NCBI RefSeq assembly: GCF_029227915.1
Contig: NC_079882.1
Span: 17,064,501 to 17,128,500, forward strand
DNA: 64,000 nt
DNA from: Hydractinia symbiolongicarpus
Lineage: Eukaryota; Cnidaria; Hydrozoa; Anthoathecata; Hydractiniidae
Direction of reading: 5' to 3'
Part shown: in pieces, positions 12,035 to 25,427 of the stretch
How the letters are laid out: the number at the start of each line of letters is the position of its first letter
How positions within the stretch are numbered: the first letter of the stretch is position 1
The notes under the pieces: generated by a model
What the model saw: the letters and a program-made list of their open reading frames with translations, nothing else
Databases searched by the model: none
Told to the model about the DNA's origin: nothing
Program-made: the position numbers and the translations under genes

Positions 12035-12035
12035 T
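12035..12035. repeat. 1-bp insertion in monomer (183 bp)
   Basis: GGCATGATGG replaces the usual GGCAGATGG, adding one T. The matching monomer of copy 1 near 8,213 lacks it, so it arose after the block duplication. Confidence 0.88.
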
Positions 12036-13419
12036 GATGGAACCACGTGATTTACGTGTGAGGACTTTATTAGACTGCAAAAAGCCATATTACAGCCTTT
12101 ATAGGACTGTGCACATAGTTAAGAGTGTTGTAAAGCAACGGCGCCAATGAAAACGACTTGGAACGTTGTAGCGCATTGAGACTGGATGGACTAGGCCAAT
12201 GGTAACCTGCGCAGACAGGTGAAACCACGTGATTAACGTGTGAGGCCTTTATTAGACTGCAAAAGGCCATATTACAGCCTTTATAGGACTGTGCACGTAG
12301 TTCAGAGTTCTGTAAAGCAACAGCGCTAATGAAAACGACTTGGGAGGTTGTAGCGCATTGAGACTGGAACGACTAGTCCAATGGTAACCTGCACAGGCAG
12401 ATGGAACCACGTGATTTACGTGTGAGGCCTCTATTAGACTGCAAAAGGCCAAATTACAGCCTTTATAGGACTGTGCACGTAGTTAAGAGTGTTGTAAGGC
12501 AACAGCGCTAATGAAAACGACTTGGGACGTTGTAGCGCATTGAGACTGGAACAACTAGTCCAATGGTAACCTGCACAGGCAGATGGAACCACGTGATTTA
12601 CGTGTGAGGCCTTTATTAGACTGCAAAAGACCAAACTACAGCCTTTATAGGACTGTGCACGTAGTTAAGAGTGTTGTAAGGCCACGGCGCTAAGGAAAAC
12701 CACTTGGAACGTTGTAGTGCACTGAGACTGGAAGGAATAGTCCAATGGTAACCTGCGCAGGCAGATGGAACCACGTGATTTACGTGTGAGGACTTTATTA
12801 GACTGCAAAAGGCCATATTACAGCCTTTATAGGACTGTGCACGTAGTTAAGAGTGTTGTAAAGCAACGGCGCCAATGAAAACGACTTGGGACGTTGTAGC
12901 GCATTGAGACTGGAAGGACTAGTCTAATGGTAACCTGCGCAGGCAGGTGAAAGCACGTGATTTACGTATGAAGCCATTATTAGACTGCAAAAGGCCATAT
13001 TACAGCCTTTATAGGACTGTGCACGTAGTTCAGAGTTCTGTAAAGCAACAGCGCTAATGAAAACGACTTGGGAGGTTGTAGCGCATTGAGACTGGAACGA
13101 CTAGTCCAATGGTAACCTGCACAGGCAGATGGAACCACGTGATTTAAGTGTGAGGCCTCTATTAGACTGCAAAAGGCCAAATTACAGCCTTTATAGAACT
13201 GTGCACGTAGTTAAGAGTGTTGTAAGGCAACGGCGCTAATGAAAACTACTTGGGACGTTGTAGCGCATTAGGACTGTAAGGACTAGGCCAATGGTGACCT
13301 GCGCAGACAGGTGAAACCACGTGATTTACGTGTGAGGCCTTTATTAGACTGCAAAAGGCCATATTACAGCCTTTATAGGACTGTACAGGTAGTTAAGAGT
13401 GTTCTAAGGCCACGGCGCT

Positions 13420-16400
13420 AAGGAAAACCACTTGGAACGTTGTAGTGCACTGAGACTGGAAGGACTAGGCCAATGGTGACCTGCGCAGGCAGATGGAACC
13501 ACGTGATTTACGTGTGAGGACTTTATTAGACTGCAAAAGGCCAAATTACAACCTTTATAGAACTGTGCACGTAGTTAAGAGTGTTGTAAGGCAACGGCGC
13601 TAATGAAAACGACTTGGGACGTTGTAGCGCATTAGGACTGGAAGGACTAGGCCAATGGTAACCTGCGCAGACAGGTGAAACCACGTGATTTACGTGTGAG
13701 GGTTTTATTAGACTGCAAAAGGCCATATTACAGCCTTTATAGGACTGTGCACGTATTTAAGAGTGTTGTAAGGCAACAGCGATAATGAAAACGACTTGAG
13801 TCGTTGTAGCGCATTTAGACTGGAAGGAATAGTCCAATGGTAACCTGCGCAGACCGGTGAAACCATGTGATTTACGTGTGAGGCCTTTATTAGACTGCAA
13901 AAGGCCATATTACAGCCTTCATAGGACTGTGCACGTAGTTAAGAGTGTTGTAAAGCAACAGCGCTAATGAAAACGACTTGGGACGTTGTAGCGCATTGAG
14001 ACTGGAAGGACTAGGCCAATGGTGACCTGCGCAGACAGGTGAAACCACGTGATTGACGTGTGAGACATTTATTAGACTGCAGAGGGCCATATTACAGCCT
14101 TTATAGGACTGTGCACGTAGTTCAGAGTTCTGTAAAGCAACAGCGCTAATGAAAACGACTTGGGAGGTTGTAGCGCATTGAGACTGGAACGACTAGTTCA
14201 ATGGTAACTTGCACAGGCAGATGGAACCACGTGATTTACGTGTGAGGCCTCTATTAGACTGCAAAAGGCCAAATTACAGCCTTTATAGGACTGTGCACGT
14301 AGTTAAGAGTGTTGTAAGGCAACAGCGCTAATGAAAACGACTTGGGACGTTGTAGCGCATTGAGACTGGAACAACTAGTCCAATGGTAACCTGCACAGGC
14401 AGATGGAACCACGTGATTTACGTGTGAGGCCTTTATTAGACTGCAAAAGACCAAATTACAGCCTTTATAGGACTGTGCACGTAGTTAAGAGTGTTGTAAG
14501 GCAACGGCGCTAATGGAAACGACTTGGGACGTTGTAGCGCATTGAGACTGTAAGGACTAGGCCAATGGTAACCTACGCAGACAGGTGAAACCACGTGATT
14601 TACGTGTGAGGCCTTTATTAGACTGCAAAAGGCCATATTACAGCCTTTATAGGACTGTGCAGATAGTTAAGAGGGTTCTAAGGCCACGGCGCTAAGGAAA
14701 ACCACTTGGAACGTTGTAGTGCACTGAGACTGGAAGGACTAGGCCAATGGTGACCTGCGCAGACCTGTGAAACCACGTGATTAACGTGTGAGACCTTTAT
14801 TAGACTGCAAAGGGCCATATTACAGCCTTTATAGGACTGTGCACGTAGTTAAGAGTGTCTTAAGGCAACGGCGCTAATGAAAACGACTTGAAACGTTGTA
14901 GCACATTGAGACTGGAAGGACTAGGTCAATGGTGACCTGCGCAGACCTGTGAAACCACGTGATTAACGTGTGAGACCTTTATTAGACTGCAGAGGGCCAT
15001 ATTACAGCCTTTATAGGACTGTGCACGTAGTTAAGAGTGTCTTAAGGCAACGGCGCTAATGAAAACGACTTGAGACGTTGTAGCACATTGAGACTGGAAG
15101 GATTAGGCAAATGGTAACCTGCGCAGGCATGTGAAACCACGTGATTTACGTGGGAAGCCTTTATTAGACTGCAAAAGGCCATATTACAGCCTTTATAGGA
15201 CTGTGCAGGTAGTTAAGAGTGTTCTAAGGCCACGGCGCTAAGGAAAACCACTTGGAACGTTGTAGTGCACTGAGACTGGAAGGAATAGTCCAATGGTAAC
15301 CTGCGCAGGCAGATGGAACCACGTGATTTACGTGTGAGGACTTTATTAGACTGCAAAAAGCCATATTACAGCCTTTATAGGACTGTGCACATAGTTAAGA
15401 GTGTTGTAAAGCAACGGCGCCAATGAAAACGACTTGGGACGTTGTAGCGCATTGAGACTGGAAGGACTAGGCCAGTGGTGACCTGCGCAGACCTGTGAAA
15501 CCACGTGATTAACGTGTGAGACATTTATTAGACTGCAAAGGGCCATATTACAGCCTTTATAGGACTGTGCACGTAGTTAAGAGTGTCTTAAGGCAACGGC
15601 GCTAATGAAAACGACTTGAGACGTTGTAGCACATTGAGACTGGAAGGATTAGGCCAATTGTAACTTGCGCAGGCATGTGAAACCACGTGATTTACGTGGG
15701 AAGCCTTTATTATACTGCAAAAGGCCATATTACAGCCTTTATAGGACTGTGCACGTAGTTAAGAGTGTTGTAAAGCAACGGCGCCAATGAAAACGACTTG
15801 GAACGTTGTAGCGCATTGAGACTGGAAGGACTAGGCCAATGGTAACCTGCGCAGACAGGTGAAACCACGTGATTTACGTGTGAGGCCTTTATTAGACTGC
15901 AAAAGGCCATATTACAGCCTTTATAGGACTGTGCACGTAGTTCAGAGTTCTGTAAAGCAACAGCGCTAATGAAAACGACTTGGGAGGTTGTAGCGCATTG
16001 AGACTGGAACGACTAGTCCAATGGTAACCTGCACAGGCAGATGGAACTACGTGATTTACGTGTGAGGCCTCTATTAGACTGCAAAAGGCCAAATTACAGC
16101 CTTTATAGGACTGTGCACGTAGTTAAGAGTGTTGTAAGGCAACAGCGCTAATGAAAACGACTTGGGACGTTGTAGCGCATTGAGACTGGAACAACTAGTC
16201 CAATGGTAACCTGCACAGGCAGATGGAACCACGTGATTTACGTGTGAGGCCTTTATTAGACTGCAAAAGACCAAACTACAGCCTTTATAGGACTGTGCAC
16301 GTAGTTAAGAGTGTTGTAAGGCCACGGCGCTAAGGAAAACCACTTGGAACGTTGTAGTGCACTGAGACTGGAAGGAATAGTCCAATGGTAACCTGCGCAG

Positions 16401-17423
16401 GCAGATGGAACCACGTGATTTACGTGTGAGGACTTTATTAGACTGCAAAGGGCCATATTACAGCCTTTATAGGACTGTGCACGTAGTTAAGAGTGTTGTA
16501 AAGCAACGGCGCCAATGAAAACGACTTGGGACGTTGTAGCGCATTGAGACTGGAAGGACTAGTCTAATGGTAACCTGCGCAGGCAGGTGAAAGCACGTGA
16601 TTTACGTATGAAGCCATTATTAGACTGCAAAAGGCCATATTACAGCCTTTATAGGACTGTGCACGTAGTTCAGAGTTCTGTAAAGCAACAGCGCTAATGA
16701 AAACGACTTGTGAGGTTGTAGCGCATTGAGACCTGAACGACTAGTCCAATGGTAACCTGCACAGGCAGATGGAACCACGTGATTTAAGTGTGAGGCCTCT
16801 ATTAGACTGCAAAAGGCCAAATTACAGCCTTTATAGGACTGTGCACGTAGTTAAGAGTGTTGTAAGGAAACAGCGCTAATGAAAACGACTTGGGACGTTG
16901 TAGCGCATTGAGACTGTAAGGACTAGGCCAATGGTAACATACGCAGACAGGTGAAACCACGTGATTTACGTGTGAGGCCTTTATTAGACTGCAAAAGGCC
17001 ATATTACAGCCTTTATAGGACTGTGCAGGTAGTTAAGAGTGTTCTAAGGCCACGGCGCTAAGGAAAACCACTTGGAACGTTGTAGTGCACTAAGACTGGA
17101 AGGAATAGTCCAATGGTAACCTGCGCAGGCAGATGGAACCACGTGATTTACGTGTGAGGACTTTATTAGACTGCAAAAGGCCATATTACAGCCTTTATAG
17201 GACCGTGCACGTAGTTAAGAGTGTTGTAAAGCAACGGCGCCATTGAAAACGACTTGGGACGTTGTAGCGCATTGAGACTGGAAGGACTAGTCTAATGGTA
17301 ACCTGCGCAGGCAGGTGAAACCACGTGATTTACGTATGAAGCCATTATTAGACTGCAAAAGGCCATATTACAGCCTTTATAGGACTGTGCACGTAGTTAA
17401 GAGTGTTCTAAGGCCACAGAGCT
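13420..17423. repeat. 4,004-bp higher-order block (22 monomers), copy 1
   Basis: Matches the next block at a constant lag of 4,004 bp. At every site I compared there was no difference, including rare private variants: GAGGGTTCTAAGG (about 14,670 and 18,674), AGGCAAATGG (about 15,105 and 19,109), TATTATACTGC (about 15,709 and 19,713), TTGTGAGGTTG (about 16,708 and 20,712), GGACCGTGC (about 17,202 and 21,206) and GCGCCATTG (about 17,238 and 21,242). The left boundary is near 13,420, where GGCG here versus AGAG at +4,004 ends the match. The boundary with copy 2 lies in shared sequence near 17,416-17,457. Confidence 0.9.
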
Positions 17424-20400
17424 AAGGAAAACCACTTGGAACGTTGTAGTGCACTGAGACTGGAAGGACTAGGCCAATGGTGACCTGCGCAGGCAGATGG
17501 AACCACGTGATTTACGTGTGAGGACTTTATTAGACTGCAAAAGGCCAAATTACAACCTTTATAGAACTGTGCACGTAGTTAAGAGTGTTGTAAGGCAACG
17601 GCGCTAATGAAAACGACTTGGGACGTTGTAGCGCATTAGGACTGGAAGGACTAGGCCAATGGTAACCTGCGCAGACAGGTGAAACCACGTGATTTACGTG
17701 TGAGGGTTTTATTAGACTGCAAAAGGCCATATTACAGCCTTTATAGGACTGTGCACGTATTTAAGAGTGTTGTAAGGCAACAGCGATAATGAAAACGACT
17801 TGAGTCGTTGTAGCGCATTTAGACTGGAAGGAATAGTCCAATGGTAACCTGCGCAGACCGGTGAAACCATGTGATTTACGTGTGAGGCCTTTATTAGACT
17901 GCAAAAGGCCATATTACAGCCTTCATAGGACTGTGCACGTAGTTAAGAGTGTTGTAAAGCAACAGCGCTAATGAAAACGACTTGGGACGTTGTAGCGCAT
18001 TGAGACTGGAAGGACTAGGCCAATGGTGACCTGCGCAGACAGGTGAAACCACGTGATTGACGTGTGAGACATTTATTAGACTGCAGAGGGCCATATTACA
18101 GCCTTTATAGGACTGTGCACGTAGTTCAGAGTTCTGTAAAGCAACAGCGCTAATGAAAACGACTTGGGAGGTTGTAGCGCATTGAGACTGGAACGACTAG
18201 TTCAATGGTAACTTGCACAGGCAGATGGAACCACGTGATTTACGTGTGAGGCCTCTATTAGACTGCAAAAGGCCAAATTACAGCCTTTATAGGACTGTGC
18301 ACGTAGTTAAGAGTGTTGTAAGGCAACAGCGCTAATGAAAACGACTTGGGACGTTGTAGCGCATTGAGACTGGAACAACTAGTCCAATGGTAACCTGCAC
18401 AGGCAGATGGAACCACGTGATTTACGTGTGAGGCCTTTATTAGACTGCAAAAGACCAAATTACAGCCTTTATAGGACTGTGCACGTAGTTAAGAGTGTTG
18501 TAAGGCAACGGCGCTAATGGAAACGACTTGGGACGTTGTAGCGCATTGAGACTGTAAGGACTAGGCCAATGGTAACCTACGCAGACAGGTGAAACCACGT
18601 GATTTACGTGTGAGGCCTTTATTAGACTGCAAAAGGCCATATTACAGCCTTTATAGGACTGTGCAGATAGTTAAGAGGGTTCTAAGGCCACGGCGCTAAG
18701 GAAAACCACTTGGAACGTTGTAGTGCACTGAGACTGGAAGGACTAGGCCAATGGTGACCTGCGCAGACCTGTGAAACCACGTGATTAACGTGTGAGACCT
18801 TTATTAGACTGCAAAGGGCCATATTACAGCCTTTATAGGACTGTGCACGTAGTTAAGAGTGTCTTAAGGCAACGGCGCTAATGAAAACGACTTGAAACGT
18901 TGTAGCACATTGAGACTGGAAGGACTAGGTCAATGGTGACCTGCGCAGACCTGTGAAACCACGTGATTAACGTGTGAGACCTTTATTAGACTGCAGAGGG
19001 CCATATTACAGCCTTTATAGGACTGTGCACGTAGTTAAGAGTGTCTTAAGGCAACGGCGCTAATGAAAACGACTTGAGACGTTGTAGCACATTGAGACTG
19101 GAAGGATTAGGCAAATGGTAACCTGCGCAGGCATGTGAAACCACGTGATTTACGTGGGAAGCCTTTATTAGACTGCAAAAGGCCATATTACAGCCTTTAT
19201 AGGACTGTGCAGGTAGTTAAGAGTGTTCTAAGGCCACGGCGCTAAGGAAAACCACTTGGAACGTTGTAGTGCACTGAGACTGGAAGGAATAGTCCAATGG
19301 TAACCTGCGCAGGCAGATGGAACCACGTGATTTACGTGTGAGGACTTTATTAGACTGCAAAAAGCCATATTACAGCCTTTATAGGACTGTGCACATAGTT
19401 AAGAGTGTTGTAAAGCAACGGCGCCAATGAAAACGACTTGGGACGTTGTAGCGCATTGAGACTGGAAGGACTAGGCCAGTGGTGACCTGCGCAGACCTGT
19501 GAAACCACGTGATTAACGTGTGAGACATTTATTAGACTGCAAAGGGCCATATTACAGCCTTTATAGGACTGTGCACGTAGTTAAGAGTGTCTTAAGGCAA
19601 CGGCGCTAATGAAAACGACTTGAGACGTTGTAGCACATTGAGACTGGAAGGATTAGGCCAATTGTAACTTGCGCAGGCATGTGAAACCACGTGATTTACG
19701 TGGGAAGCCTTTATTATACTGCAAAAGGCCATATTACAGCCTTTATAGGACTGTGCACGTAGTTAAGAGTGTTGTAAAGCAACGGCGCCAATGAAAACGA
19801 CTTGGAACGTTGTAGCGCATTGAGACTGGAAGGACTAGGCCAATGGTAACCTGCGCAGACAGGTGAAACCACGTGATTTACGTGTGAGGCCTTTATTAGA
19901 CTGCAAAAGGCCATATTACAGCCTTTATAGGACTGTGCACGTAGTTCAGAGTTCTGTAAAGCAACAGCGCTAATGAAAACGACTTGGGAGGTTGTAGCGC
20001 ATTGAGACTGGAACGACTAGTCCAATGGTAACCTGCACAGGCAGATGGAACTACGTGATTTACGTGTGAGGCCTCTATTAGACTGCAAAAGGCCAAATTA
20101 CAGCCTTTATAGGACTGTGCACGTAGTTAAGAGTGTTGTAAGGCAACAGCGCTAATGAAAACGACTTGGGACGTTGTAGCGCATTGAGACTGGAACAACT
20201 AGTCCAATGGTAACCTGCACAGGCAGATGGAACCACGTGATTTACGTGTGAGGCCTTTATTAGACTGCAAAAGACCAAACTACAGCCTTTATAGGACTGT
20301 GCACGTAGTTAAGAGTGTTGTAAGGCCACGGCGCTAAGGAAAACCACTTGGAACGTTGTAGTGCACTGAGACTGGAAGGAATAGTCCAATGGTAACCTGC

Positions 20401-21427
20401 GCAGGCAGATGGAACCACGTGATTTACGTGTGAGGACTTTATTAGACTGCAAAGGGCCATATTACAGCCTTTATAGGACTGTGCACGTAGTTAAGAGTGT
20501 TGTAAAGCAACGGCGCCAATGAAAACGACTTGGGACGTTGTAGCGCATTGAGACTGGAAGGACTAGTCTAATGGTAACCTGCGCAGGCAGGTGAAAGCAC
20601 GTGATTTACGTATGAAGCCATTATTAGACTGCAAAAGGCCATATTACAGCCTTTATAGGACTGTGCACGTAGTTCAGAGTTCTGTAAAGCAACAGCGCTA
20701 ATGAAAACGACTTGTGAGGTTGTAGCGCATTGAGACCTGAACGACTAGTCCAATGGTAACCTGCACAGGCAGATGGAACCACGTGATTTAAGTGTGAGGC
20801 CTCTATTAGACTGCAAAAGGCCAAATTACAGCCTTTATAGGACTGTGCACGTAGTTAAGAGTGTTGTAAGGAAACAGCGCTAATGAAAACGACTTGGGAC
20901 GTTGTAGCGCATTGAGACTGTAAGGACTAGGCCAATGGTAACATACGCAGACAGGTGAAACCACGTGATTTACGTGTGAGGCCTTTATTAGACTGCAAAA
21001 GGCCATATTACAGCCTTTATAGGACTGTGCAGGTAGTTAAGAGTGTTCTAAGGCCACGGCGCTAAGGAAAACCACTTGGAACGTTGTAGTGCACTAAGAC
21101 TGGAAGGAATAGTCCAATGGTAACCTGCGCAGGCAGATGGAACCACGTGATTTACGTGTGAGGACTTTATTAGACTGCAAAAGGCCATATTACAGCCTTT
21201 ATAGGACCGTGCACGTAGTTAAGAGTGTTGTAAAGCAACGGCGCCATTGAAAACGACTTGGGACGTTGTAGCGCATTGAGACTGGAAGGACTAGTCTAAT
21301 GGTAACCTGCGCAGGCAGGTGAAACCACGTGATTTACGTATGAAGCCATTATTAGACTGCAAAAGGCCATATTACAGCCTTTATAGGACTGTGCACGTAG
21401 TTAAGAGTGTTCTAAGGCCACAGAGCT
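17424..21427. repeat. 4,004-bp higher-order block (22 monomers), copy 2
   Basis: Apparently near-identical to copy 1 over its whole length. The match ends near 21,457, where GTGCATTGAGACTGAAAGG follows instead of GTGCACTGAGACTGGAAGG. The monomer at the junction (about 17,385-17,460) is a hybrid. Its left part (CCACAGAGCTAAGG) is found at the end of copy 2 and its right part (GGACTAGGCC) at the start of copy 1, as expected for unequal exchange between class A monomers. Confidence 0.9.
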
Positions 21428-22770
21428 AAGGAAAACCACTTGGAACGTTGTAGTGCATTGAGACTGAAAGGAATAGTCTAATGGTAACCTGCGCAGGCAG
21501 GTGAAACCACGTGATTTACGTATGAAGCCATTATTAGACTGCGAAAGGCCATATTACAGCCTTTACAGGACTGTGCACGTAGTTAAGAGTGTTCTAAGGC
21601 AACTTCGCCAATGAAAACGACTTGGGACGTTGTAGCGCATTGAGACTGTAAGGACTACGCCAATGGAAACCTGAACAGGCAAATGGAACCACGTGATTTA
21701 CGTGTGAGGCCTTTATTAGACTGCAAAAGGCCATATTACAGCCTTTATAGGACTGTGCAGGTAGTTAAGAGTGTTCTAAGGCCACGGCGCTAAGGAAAAC
21801 CACTTGGAACGTTATAGTGCACTGAGACTGGAAGGAATAGTCCAATGGTAACCTGCGCAGGCAGATGGAACCACGTGATTTACGTGTGAGGACTTTATTA
21901 GACTGCAAAAGGCCATATTACAGCCTTTATAGGACCGTGCACGTAGTTAAGAGTGTTGTAAAGCAACGGCGCCATTGAAAACGACTTGGGACGTTGTAGC
22001 GCATTGAGACTGGAAGGACTAGTCTAATGGTAACCTGCGCAGGCAGGTGAAACCACGTGATTTACGTATGAAGCCATTATTAGACTGCAAAAGGCCATAT
22101 TACAGCCTTTATAGGACTGTGCACGTAGTTAAGAGTGTTCTAAGGCCACAGAGCTAAGGAAAACCACTTGGAACGTTGTAGTGCATTGAGACTGAAAGGA
22201 ATAGTCTAATGGTAACCTGCGCAGGCAGGTGAAACCACGTGATTTACGTATGAAGCCATTATTAGACTGCGAAAGGCCATATTACAGCCTTTACAGGACT
22301 GTGCACGTAGTTAAGAGTGTTCTAAGGCAACTTCGCCAATGAAAACGACTTGGGACGTTGTAGCGCATTGAGACTGTAAGGACTACGCCAATGGAAACCT
22401 GAACAGGCAAATGGAACCACGTGATTTACGTGTGAGGCCTTTATTAGACTGCAAAAGGCCATATTACAGCCTTTATAGGACTGTGCAGGTAGTTAAGAGT
22501 GTTCTAAGGCCACGGCGCTAAGGAAAACCACTTGGAACGTTATAGTGCACTGAGACTGGAAGGAATAGTCCAATGGTAACCTGCGCAGGCAGATGGAACC
22601 ACGTGATTTACGTGTGAGGACTTTATTAGACTGCAAAAGGCCATATTACAGCCTTTATAGGACCGTGCACGTAGTTAAGAGTGTTGTAAAGCAACGGCGC
22701 CATTGAAAACGACTTGGGACGTTGTAGCGCATTGAGACTGGAAGGACTAGTCTAATGGTAACCTGCGCAG
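21094..22770. repeat. 728-bp tandem duplication (4-monomer unit)
   Basis: Lag 728 bp from about 21,094 to 22,770. The unit contains class A, B, a GAAAGGAATAG class and class I monomers. Shared rare variants are GGACCGTGC (21,205, 21,933 and 22,661), CCACAGAGC (21,419 and 22,147), ACTGCGAAAGG (about 21,539 and 22,267), CTTTACAGG, CTACGCCAATGG and CGTTATAGTGC (21,810 and 22,538). Class I, the AACTTCG type of the left edge, returns here after being absent from about 6 to 21 kb. Confidence 0.88.
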
Positions 22771-23169
22771 ACAGGTGAAACCACGTGATTTACGTGTGAA
22801 GCCTTTATTAGACTGCAAAAGGCCATATTACAGCCTTTATAGGACTGTGCGCGCAATTAAGAGTGTTCTAAGGCAACTTCGCCAATGAAAACGACTTGGG
22901 ACGTTGTAGCGCATTGAAACTGTAAGGAATAGTCTAATGGTAACCTGCGCAGGCAGGTGAAACCACGTGATTTACGTATGAAGCCATTATTAGACTGCAA
23001 AAGGCCATATTACAGCCTTTATAGGACTGTGCACGTAGTTAAGAGTGTTGTAAGGCAACGGCGCTAATGAAAACGACTTGGGACGTTGTAGCGCATTAAG
23101 ACTGGAAGGACTAGGCTAATGGTAACCTGCGCAGACCGGTGAAACCATGTGATTTACGTGTGAGGCCTT
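22771..23169. repeat. Left-edge-like monomers (GCGCGCAATTAAG type)
   Basis: Two monomers with GTGCGCGCAATTAAG, CATTGAAACTG and CATTAAGACTGG. They repeat in the same order the monomers at about 2.2-2.4, 3.5-3.8, 5.5-5.8 and 47.2-47.5 kb. They separate the 728-bp and 1,092-bp blocks and look like a transplanted piece of the older left-edge haplotype. Confidence 0.75.
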
Positions 23170-25427
23170 TATTAGACTGCAAAAGGCCATATTACAGCCT
23201 TTATAGGACTGTGCACGTAGTTAAGAGTGTTGTAAAGCAACAGCGCTAATGAAAACGACTTGGGACGTTGTAGCGCATTGAGACTGGAAGGACTAGGCCA
23301 ATGGTGACCTGCGCAGACCAGTGAAACCACGTGATTAACGTGTGAGACATTTATTAGACTGCAGAGGGCCATATTACAGCCTTAATAGGACTGTGCGCGT
23401 AGTTAAGAGTGTTGTAAAGCAACGGCGCCAATGAAAACGACTTGGGACGTTGTAGCGCATTGAGACTGGAAGGACTAGGCCAATGGTAACCTAGGCAGAC
23501 AGGTGAAACCACGTGATTTACGTGTGAGGCCTTTATTAGACTGCAAAAGGCCATATTACAGCCTTTATAGGACTGTGCACGTAGTTCAGAGTTCTGTAAA
23601 GCAACAGCGCTAATGAAAACGACTTGGGAGGTTGTAGCGCATTGAGACTGGAACGACTAGTTCAATGGTAACCTGCACAGGCAGATGGAACCACGTGATT
23701 TACGTGTGAGGCCTCTATTAGACTGCAAAAGGCCAAATTACAGCCTTTATAGGACTGTGCACGTAGTTAAGAGTGTTGTAAGGCAACAGCGCTAATAAAA
23801 ACGACTTGGGACGTTGTAGCGCATTGAGACTGGAACAACTAGTCCAATGGTAACCTGCACAGGCAGATGGAACCACGTGATTTACGTGTGAGGCCTTTAT
23901 TAGACTGCAAAAGACCAAATTACAGCCTTTATAGGACTGTGCACGTAGTTAAGAGTGTTGTAAGGCAACGGCGCTAATGGAAACGACTTGGGACGTTGTA
24001 GCGCATTGAGACTGTAAGGACTAGGCCAATGGTAACCTGCACAGACAGGTGAAACCACGTGATTTACGTGTGAGGCCTTTATTAGACTGCAAAAGGCCAT
24101 ATTACAGCCTTTATAGGACTGTGCAGATAGTTAAGAGTGTTCTAAGGCCACGGCGCTAAGGAAAACCACTTGGAACGTTGTAGTGCACTGAGACTGGAAG
24201 GAATAGTCCAATGGTAACCTGCGCAGGCAGATGGAACCACGTGATTTACGTGTGAGGACTTTATTAGACTGCAAAAGGCCATATTACAGCCTTTATAGGA
24301 CTGTGCACGTAGTTAAGAGTGTTGTAAAGCAACAGCGCTAATGAAAACGACTTGGGACGTTGTAGCGCATTGAGACTGGAAGGACTAGGCCAATGGTGAC
24401 CTGCGCAGACCGGTGAAACCACGTGATTAACGTGTGAGACATTTATTAGACTGCAGAGGGCCATATTACAGCCTTAATAGGACTGTGCACGTAGTTAAGA
24501 GTGTTGTAAAGCAACGGCGCCAATGAAAACGACTTGGGACGTTGTAGCGCATTGAGACTGGAAGGACTAGGCCAATGGTAACCTGGGCAGACAGGTGAAA
24601 CCACGTGATTTACGTGTGAGGCCTTTATTAGACTGCAAAAGGCCATATTACAGCCTTTATAGGACTGTGCACGTAGTTCAGAGTTCTGTAAAGCAACAGC
24701 GCTAATGAAAACGACTTGGGAGGTTGTAGCGCATTGAGACTGGAACGACTAGTTCAATGGTAACCTGCACAGGCAGATGGAACCACGTGATTTACGTGTG
24801 AGGCCTCTATTAGACTGCAAAAGGCCAAATTACAGCCTTTATAGGACTGTGCACGTAGTTAAGAGTGTTGTAAGGCAACAGCGCTAATAAAAACGACTTG
24901 GGACGTTGTAGCGCATTGAGACTGGAACAACTAGTCCAATGGTAACCTGCACAGGCAGATGGAACCACGTGATTTACGTGTGAGGCCTTTATTAGACTGC
25001 AAAAGACCAAATTACAGCCTTTATAGGACTGTGCACGTAGTTAAGAGTGTTGTAAGGCAACGGCGCTAATGGAAACGACTTGGGACGTTGTAGTGCATTG
25101 AGACTGTAAGGACTAGGCCAATGGTAACCTGCACAGACAGGTGAAACCACGTGATTTACGTGTGAGGCCTTTATTAGACTGCAAAAGGCCATATTACAGC
25201 CTTTATAGGACTGTGCAGATAGTTAAGAGTGTTCTAAGGCCACGGCGCTAAGGAAAACCACTTGGAACGTTGTAGTGCACTGAGACTGGAAGGAATAGTC
25301 CAATGGTAACCTGCGCAGGCAGATGGAACCACGTGATTTACGTGTGAGGACTTTATTAGACTGCAAAAGGCCATATTACAGCCTTTATAGGACTGTGCAC
25401 GTAGTTAAGAGTGTTGTAAAGCAACGG
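23170..25427. repeat. 1,092-bp tandem duplication (6-monomer unit)
   Basis: About 23,170-24,335 matches 24,262-25,427 at lag 1,092 bp. Shared markers are GCTAATAAAAACG (about 23,792 and 24,884), GCTAATGGAAACG and GCAGATAGTTAAG (about 24,123 and 25,215). Differences include CCTAGGCAG versus CCTGGGCAG (about 23,490 and 24,582) and GTGCGCGTAG versus GTGCACGTAG (about 23,394). Confidence 0.87.

Larger units (their letters stand above)
9690..13460. repeat. 3.82-kb block (21 monomers), copy 2
   Basis: Same order of monomer classes as 6,050-9,690, plus one extra class E monomer inserted between about 11.7 and 11.9 kb (CAGAGGG, GTCTTAAGG, GCAGGCATG) and a 1-bp insertion at 12,035. The lag therefore rises from 3,639 to 3,822 bp. 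The last part overlaps the left boundary of the next duplication. Confidence 0.87.
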
